Positions 57,001-64,000 of a stretch of DNA of 64,000 nucleotides are shown here, one piece after another (the first letter of the stretch is position 1; each line of letters begins with the position of its first letter). The notes under the pieces were generated by a model that was given only the letters and a program-made list of their open reading frames with translations, had not been told where the DNA came from and did no database searches. The DNA lies in contig CAWCMA010000008.1 in NCBI GenBank assembly GCA_963796565.1, positions 186,001 through 250,000 on the forward strand. The letters are read 5' to 3'. The position numbers were made by a program, and so were the translations under genes. Source of the DNA: JAKAVN01 sp963796565 (GTDB lineage Bacteria > Desulfobacterota > Binatia > Binatales > Binataceae).

Positions 57001-60000
57001 CCCGCCAAACGTTGGAAGAGGTTGGCTTCGTCGGCGTCAACGCCGAGATGGTAGAGCTGCACTTGCGCCTGGGTCCACGCGAGGGTGAGGGCGCGCTCGA
57101 AGGCCGCCGGGTCGTGATGTTTATCGGCCAGGTCGAGCGCTTCGCTGCGCGAACGCGCGACCACCGTCCAGAACGCGACCCGCGCCGTGGCCCCTGGCGC
57201 GAGCCTGATGCGGCGGCGCAGACTGAAAATCGGATCGAGTACGGCGCCGGCAGTGTTGGAGAGCGGCCGGCCGTCAATCACCGCGACCGGCGTGCGAATC
57301 CCGCGTCCCCGTCCCAGGAAGCGTGCCCGATCGGTCTCGAACTGCGGCGCGCCCATGACCTCGCCTTCCACCACTGCGATATGCGCCGCCCAGAGTTCGT
57401 GGTCGGTGGACGACCGCGGGCGCCGCGAAGCCAGCAGAGCGCCGCTGTCGGCGACGAATTCCGTTTGTACGAACAGATTGGAGAAGGCCGGGTGGGCGGC
57501 GTCAGCCGCATCGGGAGCCAACACCATCTCCGCGTACGAGGTCAGCTCGATCTCGCGCACCCCGGTACCGAGATTCGAGATCGAGATTCGACGCACCTCA
57601 GCGTCGTCCTCCGGCGACACCGCGACCTCCATCTTGGTCTCGATTCTCCCGTCGCGTCTTACGATTTCCGCGCGATCCTCAAAGAATGACGCCTCGTAGC
57701 TGTCCGGCTCGACTCCGGTTGGTTGGTATGCTGCCGACCAGACCTCGCCGCTGCGCACGTCGCGCAGGAAGACGTAAGTGCCCCAGCAATCGCAGGTAGC
57801 GTCCTCACGCCAACGCGTGACTGCAAGATCACGCCAGCGGCTATATCCTGAGCCCGCTGCGGTAACCATCACCGCATACCTGCCATTGGAGAGCAGGTGA
57901 GTTCGCGGAACCGGCTGGTGAGGCGATTGGAACCGGCGCGGCATCGGCGGAATCAGGTCGCGGACATTAACCGCCGCCGCCACTTCGTCAGCTCCGGGGT
58001 GCGCAGCCAACACATCCCGTGGAATTCGTTCCTGCAGCAAAAGCTGGGTCGCCTGGATGATCGGCTCGGCATGAAACCGAGCGCGCATCGCGCCGTCCTG
58101 GAGCGCGTTGGCGATAGCTATCAAGGTCATCCCTTGATGGTGCGCCATGTAAGATCGGACGATCGCCACCTTCTCGCCCTCAGGGCGGCGCGCCGGGGTA
58201 TAGTCCAGAGCCTCATACCAGCCGTACCTGCCGCGGCCGCCTGCCGCGGCAAGTCGTGAGAAGTTTCGCGCCGCGGCGTGCGCGTCGACCATCGCCGCCA
58301 ACGCGGTCGCGTACGGGGCGATAACGGCGTCCTGGCTGAGCCCGCGCTTGAGCCCCAGGCCCGGGACGCCGAAGCTGGAGTATTGATAGGTAAGCTCCAG
58401 ATCGCGCGCATTGTATGCGGATTCCGAGACGCCCCACGGGAGGCCAAGTTCGGCGCCATATTCAACCTGCCGCTGGACGACGAAGCGGTTACTTTGCTCA
58501 AGCAGGCTGCCTGCCGGCGCCCGCATCACCAGGCTTGGCATCAGGTACTCGAACATCGATCCGGACCATGAGACCAACGCCGAACCACGGCCCACCGGGG
58601 TCTCGGTTCGTCCGAGCCGAAACCAATGCCGGGTCGGCACATCGCCCTTGGCAATCGCGATGAAGCTCGCCAGGCGCGCCTCGGAGGCGAGCAAGTCATA
58701 ACAGTTCGGATCGAGGCTGCCCTCGGTAGCCCGATACCCGATCGCGAGAAGTTGGCGCGCCGGGTTGAAGAGAAAGCCGAACTCCATCGCGTCGAACATC
58801 TTCTTCGTCAGCTCTCCGAGCGCCTCGAGCCGTCCCCTGAACGATCGCGCCGCGCTCGCGGAGCGCTTGAGCGCGTCGAGCAAAACCTCCACGCGCGTTT
58901 CGATCAGGTCGTTCGGAGCACCGTCTTTCGCGGCGCCGTCTTGCACGCCACCGTTTTGCGCGGCAAGCTCGGCCCGGCACTGCGTCAGCACGAGCATGGC
59001 GGCCTCGCAACGGTCGGGCAGATCGGCCAACGTCGGGACCGAATCGAAGATGCGCGCAATCGCCTGCTCCGGAGAAATGTGTTTAGCCACATTCGCCGGG
59101 GCGGCGAGCGTGGCCTCCGCGGCGACGAGCTTCGCCCACGGCATCAGCTGCTCGAAATCGCGCTGATGGCTCTGCAGGGAAGCGTTCACTGCCTCCGCAC
59201 AGGCCAGCACCTCAGCGCTGGCAGCGTCGCCGCGTTCCGTACAAAAGGTTCGCGCAATGTCCGCGAGCGTGTCGGTGTGCAGCGCCAGCTCCGCTAAACG
59301 CCCGATGAGACTTGCTGGAGTCGCCGAAGCCGGCTCAGACGATTTTTCCGCACCGTGTCCGCTTTCGCTATGAAAGCCCGGTCCTCCGGCGCCTCCGAGC
59401 GAGGCTGATATCGCAGTCGAAATATCATCGAGGGCGTCCTCAAGATGCTTTCGAGTCGCGCTTAGGGTTCGTCGGTCGTCCGGGAGCCCGCGCAGTGATT
59501 CGCGCGTGACTTCCAGCGCGTCATCGATTCCACCGAGCCATTGCAGCCCTGCCACGGGTGCTCCAACCAATTCCCGGCAGAAGTTTCCAAGCACGATCAG
59601 GTGACCCGCGAGATTGCCGCTGTCCACCGAAGAGATATATTTCGGTTCCAGTGGACGAAGGTCATGGGTGTCGTACCAGTTGTAGAAATGTCCGCGGAAA
59701 CGCTCGAGCCTCTTCATGGTCCCGAGCGTTGCTTCCATTCGTTCCTCGGCCTCGATCTTACCCAGCCAACCAAAATCGCAGGCGGTGACCACCGACAGCA
59801 GGCACAGTCCGAGGTTGGTAGGGGAAGTCCGATGGGCCAACACTGGCCGCGGTTCTTCCTGGAAGTTGTCCGGCGCAAGCATGTGGTCATCCGCCGTGAG
59901 GAAGGTTTCGAAAAAGCGCCAGGTCCTGCGTGCGATGAGCCTTAGTGCTCGGGCGTCCTTGTCCGATAGCGGATTGGAACCGGCCATGGCCGGCGGAAGA

Positions 60001-63000
60001 CTCGCCCATCGGGCGATTGCCGGGGAGGCCATCCACAGGATCACGAATGGAGCCGCGACCGGCCACGCCCTTCGCCCAATGCCTGCGATCACGACAACGG
60101 CCACTGCATCGAGCACGATGCCGCCGACCATCCACCGATAGTATCCGCGAAGGTCGAGCTGCTCAGTGAGCTTCGCTTGAGCGGCAGTTACCCATTCGAG
60201 TAAACGTCGGCGTCTGACGAATAGACGAAAAAAAGTTCGCACGATGGCGTCGGACATCAACCAGGCCTGATGCGCAAGGAGTGTGATCAGCAGCGTCACC
60301 TGCGACAAAGAAAGGCCGAAATCCGTGCCGACTGCATACCAGTGCCTTCGCCGGGAGAGCCGGAACCTTCGCGGCACTATCCCGATAAAAGCCGGCAAAA
60401 GGGTGGGGACCGCAAACGTCGCGACTACGAACCCACTCCAGATCGCCGCGGCCGCCAACGGCAGGGTCCATCCCACCACTAACGCAACGAACGCGGCCGG
60501 CGCCGACAGCGTCCGCCGCAGGTTGTCCAGCATCTTCCAGCGCCCGATCAGCGGAATCGCGGCGCGGCGCTGGTCGCCGCTGAAATCCCGCCCACGGCCA
60601 AAAATCCAGGGCAGCAGTTGCCAATCACCGCGCGCCCACCGATGCTGGCGAGCCGCGGCGGCGTCGTAGCGCGATGGAAATTCTTCGACAACCTCGATAT
60701 CGGAGACCAAACCGGCCCGCGCGAAGATTCCCTCCAGAAGATCGTGACTGAGAATGACGCTCTCGGGGAGACGGCCGTCGAGAGCGGCCTCGAAGGCGTC
60801 TACGTCATAAATTCCCTTGCCGCTGTAGGAACCTTCGCCGAAAAGGTCCTGGTAGACGTCGGACACCGCGAAGGCGTACGGGTCCAGTCCGCTCGGGCTG
60901 GTGAAGATGCGCTGGAAAAGCGAGCCCTCACGACCGCTCGGCAACGACGGGGTAACTCGCGGCTGAAGGACCGCGTACCCCTCGGCCACTCGGCCGCTGT
61001 CCGGATCGAGCCGCGGACGGTTGAGCGGATGCGCCATCTTCCCGATCAGGCGTTTGGCGGTGCCTCGTGGTAGCCGAGTATCGGCGTCGAGAGTGATCAC
61101 GTAACGAACGCCTGAAGGTACTACAGGTGAGCGGCCCTCAATCGGCACAAAGGTGGTGTCGGTAGCGCCGCGCAGCAAGCGATTCAGTTCGTGTAGCTTG
61201 CCGCGCTTGCGTTCCCATCCGATCCACTTGCCCTGCCCCTCGTTCCAGATCCGCCGGCGATGGAGCAGGAGGAAACGAGCGCCTTCCGGTGCCGATCCAT
61301 GGCGTTGATTCAAGCGCGCGATTCCCTCAGCGGCCGCGGCGAGAAGCTCGTCATCATCCGACGCATTCTGAGTAGCGCAGTCGCTCCAGTCCGAGAGCAG
61401 CGCGAAGCGGAGATCGCCGTCCTGGCTCGCCAGGTAATGCACCTCCAGGCGCTCAATCTGCTCTTCGAGTTCGAACCGGGTCGTCAAGAGCGTCGGCACG
61501 ACTACGATCGTGCGCAGGCTCGCGGGCACTCCGTCGCGAAGCTCCATGGCCGGCAAAGTTTTTGCCCCGACGGCACCTGCAACGCCCCGGTTGACCAGGG
61601 CCACCGCGGCATCTGATGCCGGTGCCACGGCGAGAAGTGCCAGCAGAAAGAAAATCCATCCGCTGACGCCGAACTCCGCCACCCCTACCAGCGGCAGGAC
61701 CATGATGAACGCGCCGATGATCGCGATCGCGCCTACATAACCCGATATCCCCGCGGCCGCGTTGGCTCGAATCAGCCATTCGCTGATCGGAACACGGAAT
61801 CCAAGCTTGCTTTCGATCGCGTGCCGCCCTTTCGAGATGAGGTAGTAGCCGGGCTCCTGCTCGCGGCGGTCGGATGCGTCTCCAACGCTCCGCGGCTCGG
61901 CCGCCGCGCGCTTCGCGGCTGCAATCGCACACCGGGCGACTTCCAGCTCCGGTTGCTGCGAGCCTCGCGCCAGCTCTTCTATCGCATGCCGGTAGCGATC
62001 CCGCGTGGTGAAGTCCATTTCGGCAAAATCGCTGTTGGCGCGGAGCGCGGCATCGACGAGGCTCACGCTCTCGAAGAACTCCGCCCAATCAACTGCGGAT
62101 ATCATGCGCATGCTCGTGATCACGTTACGTACCGTCACGTTCATCGCACCCTGGGTCTGATGCTCCGTGCGAACGGCCTCGTCGGCGGTCGTTCCCATGG
62201 CAGCCAGACGTTCGTCCAACCAGGTGAGCGCCGGTGTCACTTTCGGATCTTGATCGCGCAGGCGCTGGACCAACTGAACTGCGAAGGCCCTGGGCACCGG
62301 CTTCTCATCGAAGCGCCGCAGAACGGCCCTCGGGGCCTCGGGCTCGCGCCCGCGGGCTCCCAACAGGCGGTCGGCCAGTGCGTCCGCCGCCTGGCGCGCC
62401 GTCCGCTCGTTGACCAACCGTTGTGCCGCGCGCCGTAAATTCTCGACCAGCACAATTCGCAGCGTTATCGCGACCGCCCAGAGCTCGCCGATCGTCAGAG
62501 CCTGTACGCGTTGATAGGCCTGCACAAATCGGCACAACATCTCCGGCTCGAAGCGGCTGTCGGTATGCGCGACGAACGCCCACGCCACTCCGAAAACGCG
62601 CGGATAACCCTCAAGCGGCCCCTCCGCGAGCTTGGGCAGCCCGCGGTAAAATCCGCGCGGAAGATCTTCACGGATCTCACGAATCTGTTCCTGTGCGACA
62701 TAAAAGTTATCGATCAGCCACTCGGCCGCCGGGGTGATAGCACGTTCCTCCCGGATTGCCTTGGCGGTGGTGCGGTACGCTTCGAGCAGCACCCGGCCGT
62801 TATCCCGCAGCCGTTTTGCCAGGTCTCGGCCAGTGCCCCGGCTGGTCGTAACGAGCTGAGCCTCCGCGAGGCTTTTGGCATGTTGCTCGAGGCGTTCGAT
62901 GCTGAACAGTTCCGCGCGAATCGGTTCGTCTGTTTCCGGAGGGAAACCGGCCGATGCGACTTTGAGGGCGAGTAGGATTGAATTCTTCACAACTACCTTT

Positions 63001-63020
63001 GAAATCGCCGGACCCGCCAT
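54015..63020 (-). CDS. ndvB: cyclic beta-1,2-glucan synthase (GT84-glycoamylase-GH94)
   Basis: A single 3001-residue reading frame. The first 420 residues are helical and soluble. Membrane helices occur near 425-490 and 845-1000, flanking a GT84 domain with DADTRLPRG near residue 643 and QHRWARGDW near 793. A glycoamylase-like domain follows (residues about 1045-1590, including HTSPTNLGLCLL and a Gly/Ser-rich insertion near 1230). Two GH94-type sugar-binding blocks precede the catalytic domain, in which GTGDWNDGLNLVGAGG near residue 2660 holds the phosphorolytic Asp. Such enzymes initiate, elongate, cyclise and export osmoregulated periplasmic glucan. Length is slightly above the usual 2800-2870. 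Confidence 0.96.
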   Translation of the reverse strand: MAGPAISKVVVKNSILLALKVASAGFPPETDEPIRAELFSIERLEQHAKSLAEAQLVTTSRGTGRDLAKRLRDNGRVLLEAYRTTAKAIREERAITPAAEWLIDNFYVAQEQIREIREDLPRGFYRGLPKLAEGPLEGYPRVFGVAWAFVAHTDSRFEPEMLCRFVQAYQRVQALTIGELWAVAITLRIVLVENLRRAAQRLVNERTARQAADALADRLLGARGREPEAPRAVLRRFDEKPVPRAFAVQLVQRLRDQDPKVTPALTWLDERLAAMGTTADEAVRTEHQTQGAMNVTVRNVITSMRMISAVDWAEFFESVSLVDAALRANSDFAEMDFTTRDRYRHAIEELARGSQQPELEVARCAIAAAKRAAAEPRSVGDASDRREQEPGYYLISKGRHAIESKLGFRVPISEWLIRANAAAGISGYVGAIAIIGAFIMVLPLVGVAEFGVSGWIFFLLALLAVAPASDAAVALVNRGVAGAVGAKTLPAMELRDGVPASLRTIVVVPTLLTTRFELEEQIERLEVHYLASQDGDLRFALLSDWSDCATQNASDDDELLAAAAEGIARLNQRHGSAPEGARFLLLHRRRIWNEGQGKWIGWERKRGKLHELNRLLRGATDTTFVPIEGRSPVVPSGVRYVITLDADTRLPRGTAKRLIGKMAHPLNRPRLDPDSGRVAEGYAVLQPRVTPSLPSGREGSLFQRIFTSPSGLDPYAFAVSDVYQDLFGEGSYSGKGIYDVDAFEAALDGRLPESVILSHDLLEGIFARAGLVSDIEVVEEFPSRYDAAAARQHRWARGDWQLLPWIFGRGRDFSGDQRRAAIPLIGRWKMLDNLRRTLSAPAAFVALVVGWTLPLAAAAIWSGFVVATFAVPTLLPAFIGIVPRRFRLSRRRHWYAVGTDFGLSLSQVTLLITLLAHQAWLMSDAIVRTFFRLFVRRRRLLEWVTAAQAKLTEQLDLRGYYRWMVGGIVLDAVAVVVIAGIGRRAWPVAAPFVILWMASPAIARWASLPPAMAGSNPLSDKDARALRLIARRTWRFFETFLTADDHMLAPDNFQEEPRPVLAHRTSPTNLGLCLLSVVTACDFGWLGKIEAEERMEATLGTMKRLERFRGHFYNWYDTHDLRPLEPKYISSVDSGNLAGHLIVLGNFCRELVGAPVAGLQWLGGIDDALEVTRESLRGLPDDRRTLSATRKHLEDALDDISTAISASLGGAGGPGFHSESGHGAEKSSEPASATPASLIGRLAELALHTDTLADIARTFCTERGDAASAEVLACAEAVNASLQSHQRDFEQLMPWAKLVAAEATLAAPANVAKHISPEQAIARIFDSVPTLADLPDRCEAAMLVLTQCRAELAAQNGGVQDGAAKDGAPNDLIETRVEVLLDALKRSASAARSFRGRLEALGELTKKMFDAMEFGFLFNPARQLLAIGYRATEGSLDPNCYDLLASEARLASFIAIAKGDVPTRHWFRLGRTETPVGRGSALVSWSGSMFEYLMPSLVMRAPAGSLLEQSNRFVVQRQVEYGAELGLPWGVSESAYNARDLELTYQYSSFGVPGLGLKRGLSQDAVIAPYATALAAMVDAHAAARNFSRLAAAGGRGRYGWYEALDYTPARRPEGEKVAIVRSYMAHHQGMTLIAIANALQDGAMRARFHAEPIIQATQLLLQERIPRDVLAAHPGADEVAAAVNVRDLIPPMPRRFQSPHQPVPRTHLLSNGRYAVMVTAAGSGYSRWRDLAVTRWREDATCDCWGTYVFLRDVRSGEVWSAAYQPTGVEPDSYEASFFEDRAEIVRRDGRIETKMEVAVSPEDDAEVRRISISNLGTGVREIELTSYAEMVLAPDAADAAHPAFSNLFVQTEFVADSGALLASRRPRSSTDHELWAAHIAVVEGEVMGAPQFETDRARFLGRGRGIRTPVAVIDGRPLSNTAGAVLDPIFSLRRRIRLAPGATARVAFWTVVARSRSEALDLADKHHDPAAFERALTLAWTQAQVQLYHLGVDADEANLFQRLAGHVLYSNPALRPSSAELERSEGGRAALWAHGISGDLPIVLVRIADVEGLEAVRQLLRAHEYWRLKQLAVDLVILNEHPPSYAQDLQTALETMVRASRSRLPSGKENGRGAVFALRDELVSPQTRSVIQSAARAVIWNRRGSLFQQVKRLEESAQAVVAQPPRRRSATAIPEPAAPPPKLEFFNGLGGFAADGREYVTVLGEGQWTPTPWINVIANPSFGFQASVEGGGYTWSINSQQNHISPWSNDPVSDRPGEVFYLRDEDSGEFWGPTALPVREETSPYVARHGQGYSRFEHTSHGISLELLQYVPLADAIKISRLKVRNHSRRTRKLSITAYVEWVLGTSRPGSAPFVATAIDPETGAMLATNHWSAEYGGRVAFADLAGHQVAWTGDRTEFVGRNGTLDHPAALEGRTPLSNRVGAGLDPCGALQARLELAPNEETEIVFFLGEGSSKAEAVALITRYRTADLDSVLGAVTQLWDDVLGTVQVRTPDRTMDILLNRWLLYQTLSCRVWARAACYQVSGAYGFRDQLQDVMALSASKPEVTREHLLRAAARQFVEGDVQHWWHPPSGQGVRTRISDDRIWLAYAAAHYIETTGDGAVLDESVPFLEGPVLRADQLESYFQPTVSEERANLFEHCARALDQSLAVGGHGLPLIGTGDWNDGLNLVGAGGKGESIWLGWFLHATLSAFAKLAESRGERTRAATWRQHATALAGSLEREGWDGAWYLRAFFDDGTPLGSASSGNCSIDSIAQSWAVISGAANQAHAAAAMAALDQRLVRRDDRLLLLLTPPFDQTPPDPGYIKDYPPGIRENGGQYTHGAVWSVIAFAMLGDGDKAGELFSLLNPINHARTRAGIHRYKVEPYVACGDVYAEPAHVGRGGWTWYTGSAGWMYRTGLEWILGFRLRGTSLLIDPCIPKDWRHFEIVFRYHSARYDITVENPHGVSRGVTRVEVDGKLLQGNPVLIPLSDEGATHQVRVTLDEVRRVGELALTATAD

Positions 63021-63181
63021 GATCCAACCGGAGCAGTTCCGGCCGGAAAAGTGTTCGTCGAGTCTTTCACCGGTGTCGGGTTCGTCGCAACGTTGCGGCC
63101 CGAGGGACGGCTTTCCCTAAGTACGGGTCACGGGGTCGGCGGGCGGAACTCGACCTTCGAGCGACACGCTCTTCCCGATCG

Positions 63182-63211
63182 AAAAAAGCGGCGCCCGAAC
63201 CGGCCGCCGCT
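63182..63211 (-). terminator. rho-independent terminator of small secreted-protein gene
   Basis: Minus strand: AGCGGCG pairs with CGCCGCT around a GC-rich loop, followed by TTTTTT. It lies about 80 bases after the stop at 63290. Confidence 0.75.
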
Positions 63212-63289
63212 CAAACGAGGCACTCAAGGCAGTCACAGCATCGCGGCGGTGACTAGTCGAACGACAGTTTTGACGCGGCGGTCGCCGTG

Positions 63290-63664
63290 CTAGTCTTCCG
63301 ATCGCGGTAGGTTCGCAACGAAATTGCCTGGGTTGCGCTTCATCTCGGCAAGCAAATTGGGATTATCCTGGAATAGTTTCTCCAGTTCCGGATGCTTGCG
63401 CAGATAGCCTGCATTGTCGATCAACATCGGCTTGTTACCTAGCTGGCCGGCTATTTCTTGATGCACCTGCGCGAATCTACTCCATCGCGTCAGTAAGCCC
63501 ATCTGCAAGTCGCTATCGTTGGCCGGCTCGAACACTATAGTGGTATTGCCATTCGCAGCCACGCTGTTGACTTGCGAAGTCCCACTACCAACTTGTGCAA
63601 ACGCGACATTTGTCATCGCAGCGGTGATCGCCACGGCCGCGAACAAACTAAGTATCTGTTTCAT
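63290..63664 (-). CDS. small secreted protein of unknown function
   Basis: 124 residues. A cleavable signal peptide (MKQILSLFAAVAITAAMTNV, then AFA) ends near residue 23, giving a mature protein of about 100 residues. The C-terminal half contains LRKHPELEKLFQDNPNLLAE and KRNPGNFVANLP, a helical Pro/Asn-bounded pattern seen in small periplasmic proteins of environmental genomes. No Cys in the mature protein, no catalytic motif. Own terminator at 63182-63211 and an AT-richer upstream region indicate a monocistronic transcript. Confidence 0.75.
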   Translation of the reverse strand: MKQILSLFAAVAITAAMTNVAFAQVGSGTSQVNSVAANGNTTIVFEPANDSDLQMGLLTRWSRFAQVHQEIAGQLGNKPMLIDNAGYLRKHPELEKLFQDNPNLLAEMKRNPGNFVANLPRSED

Positions 63665-64000
63665 TTTCTGGCCTCCACATCGATTCCTGACTTATCTCAT
63701 CTGCTGCTGTGATCGATCCGAACTCCTTAAACCGCTTTTCGGGCTGACAACCTGGCAAGGACTTCGCGATCAGTTCTAATTGCCTGTGGTTTTGTCAGCC
63801 TCGGCGCCCATTCGTAGTCCGTATCATTGAAAACCATTTTGTTACGAAGTGCCGCCGACGCCACGGCCAGAACCTGCTGCAGCGGCTACCAGTAAACACT
63901 CTATGCTTAGTGGGCCTGCCGCGCTATCAAGACAAGTGCGCTTGGTTATCCAAAGAACCAGAGTGCCGCAACTGCCGCCTTCCTTTACCACGGCGGTCGC
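63665..64000. other. 336-base intergenic end of window
   Basis: Upstream region of the small secreted-protein gene, reaching the right edge. AT content is above average. GGAGGCC precedes the ATG at 63664 at a good distance. No convincing reading frame or RNA is seen; a gene may begin beyond the edge. Confidence 0.4.

Overview
The window is a gene-dense, high-GC stretch of a bacterial chromosome carrying one complete rRNA operon (16S, tRNA-Ile, tRNA-Ala, 23S, 5S). The 16S sequence, the GC content and the mixture of genes (LLM-type flavin oxidoreductases, a short zinc-ribbon protein, an MetE-like methyltransferase, GT-C-like membrane proteins, aromatic catabolism) suggest an uncultured soil-type lineage related to the former Deltaproteobacteria, most likely near candidate phylum Binatota. 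That placement is an inference; a 16S search would settle it.

Layout. 1-8.2 kb: a surface-polysaccharide-like region with three paralogous multi-span membrane proteins (one cut by the window edge), two SAM methyltransferases, and a decayed PMT/ArnT-type glycosyltransferase with an in-frame TAG and a missing C-terminal half. 8.3-10.2 kb: class I DAHP synthase, divergent from a membrane-anchored RskA-like protein that lacks the usual anti-sigma zinc domain. 10.3-16.15 kb: the rRNA operon, with a recognisable promoter, boxA-like leaders, short tandem duplications in the spacers and a strong terminator. 16.3-20.1 kb: a lipoprotein/small protein pair, then a run of plus-strand catabolic-type enzymes (CMD-fold protein, hydroxyisobutyrate-dehydrogenase-like reductase, MBL-fold lactonase-like hydrolase, PNPOx-fold protein). 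20.2-24.7 kb: calcium/cation handling (P-type IIA ATPase, Ca2+/cation exchanger) and a universal stress protein. 24.9-34.9 kb: a glycine-zipper lipoprotein, an MetE-like protein, a zinc ribbon, an AstA-like acyltransferase, an M20 peptidase, UbiE/MenG, a hybrid histidine kinase with an upstream 13-bp palindrome, and a RidA-like protein.

35.1-43.5 kb is the metabolic centrepiece: a plus-strand cluster for para-diphenol degradation. Hydroquinone dioxygenase HapCD and a semialdehyde dehydrogenase (HapE-like) give maleylacetate. A hydroxyquinol-type intradiol dioxygenase gives the same intermediate from hydroxyquinol. CatI/CatJ-type CoA transferase and a 3-oxoadipyl-CoA thiolase finish the pathway to succinyl-CoA and acetyl-CoA. 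Maleylacetate reductase, which should join the two halves, is not in the window. An LLM flavin oxidoreductase precedes the cluster and a winged-helix methyltransferase follows it.

44.6-48 kb: a minus-strand operon with an LpxH-like phosphoesterase, a diacylglycerol-glycosyltransferase-like enzyme (MGDG synthase type) and a GH1 glycosidase, which may be a glycolipid module. 48.2-53.9 kb: acetamidase/formamidase, a small membrane protein, an aldo/keto reductase, gluconokinase, a UDP-galactopyranose-mutase-like flavoprotein and an HD-domain protein. 54.0-63.0 kb: one 3001-residue cyclic beta-1,2-glucan synthase gene, followed by a small secreted protein. No CRISPR array, prophage or intact insertion sequence was seen.
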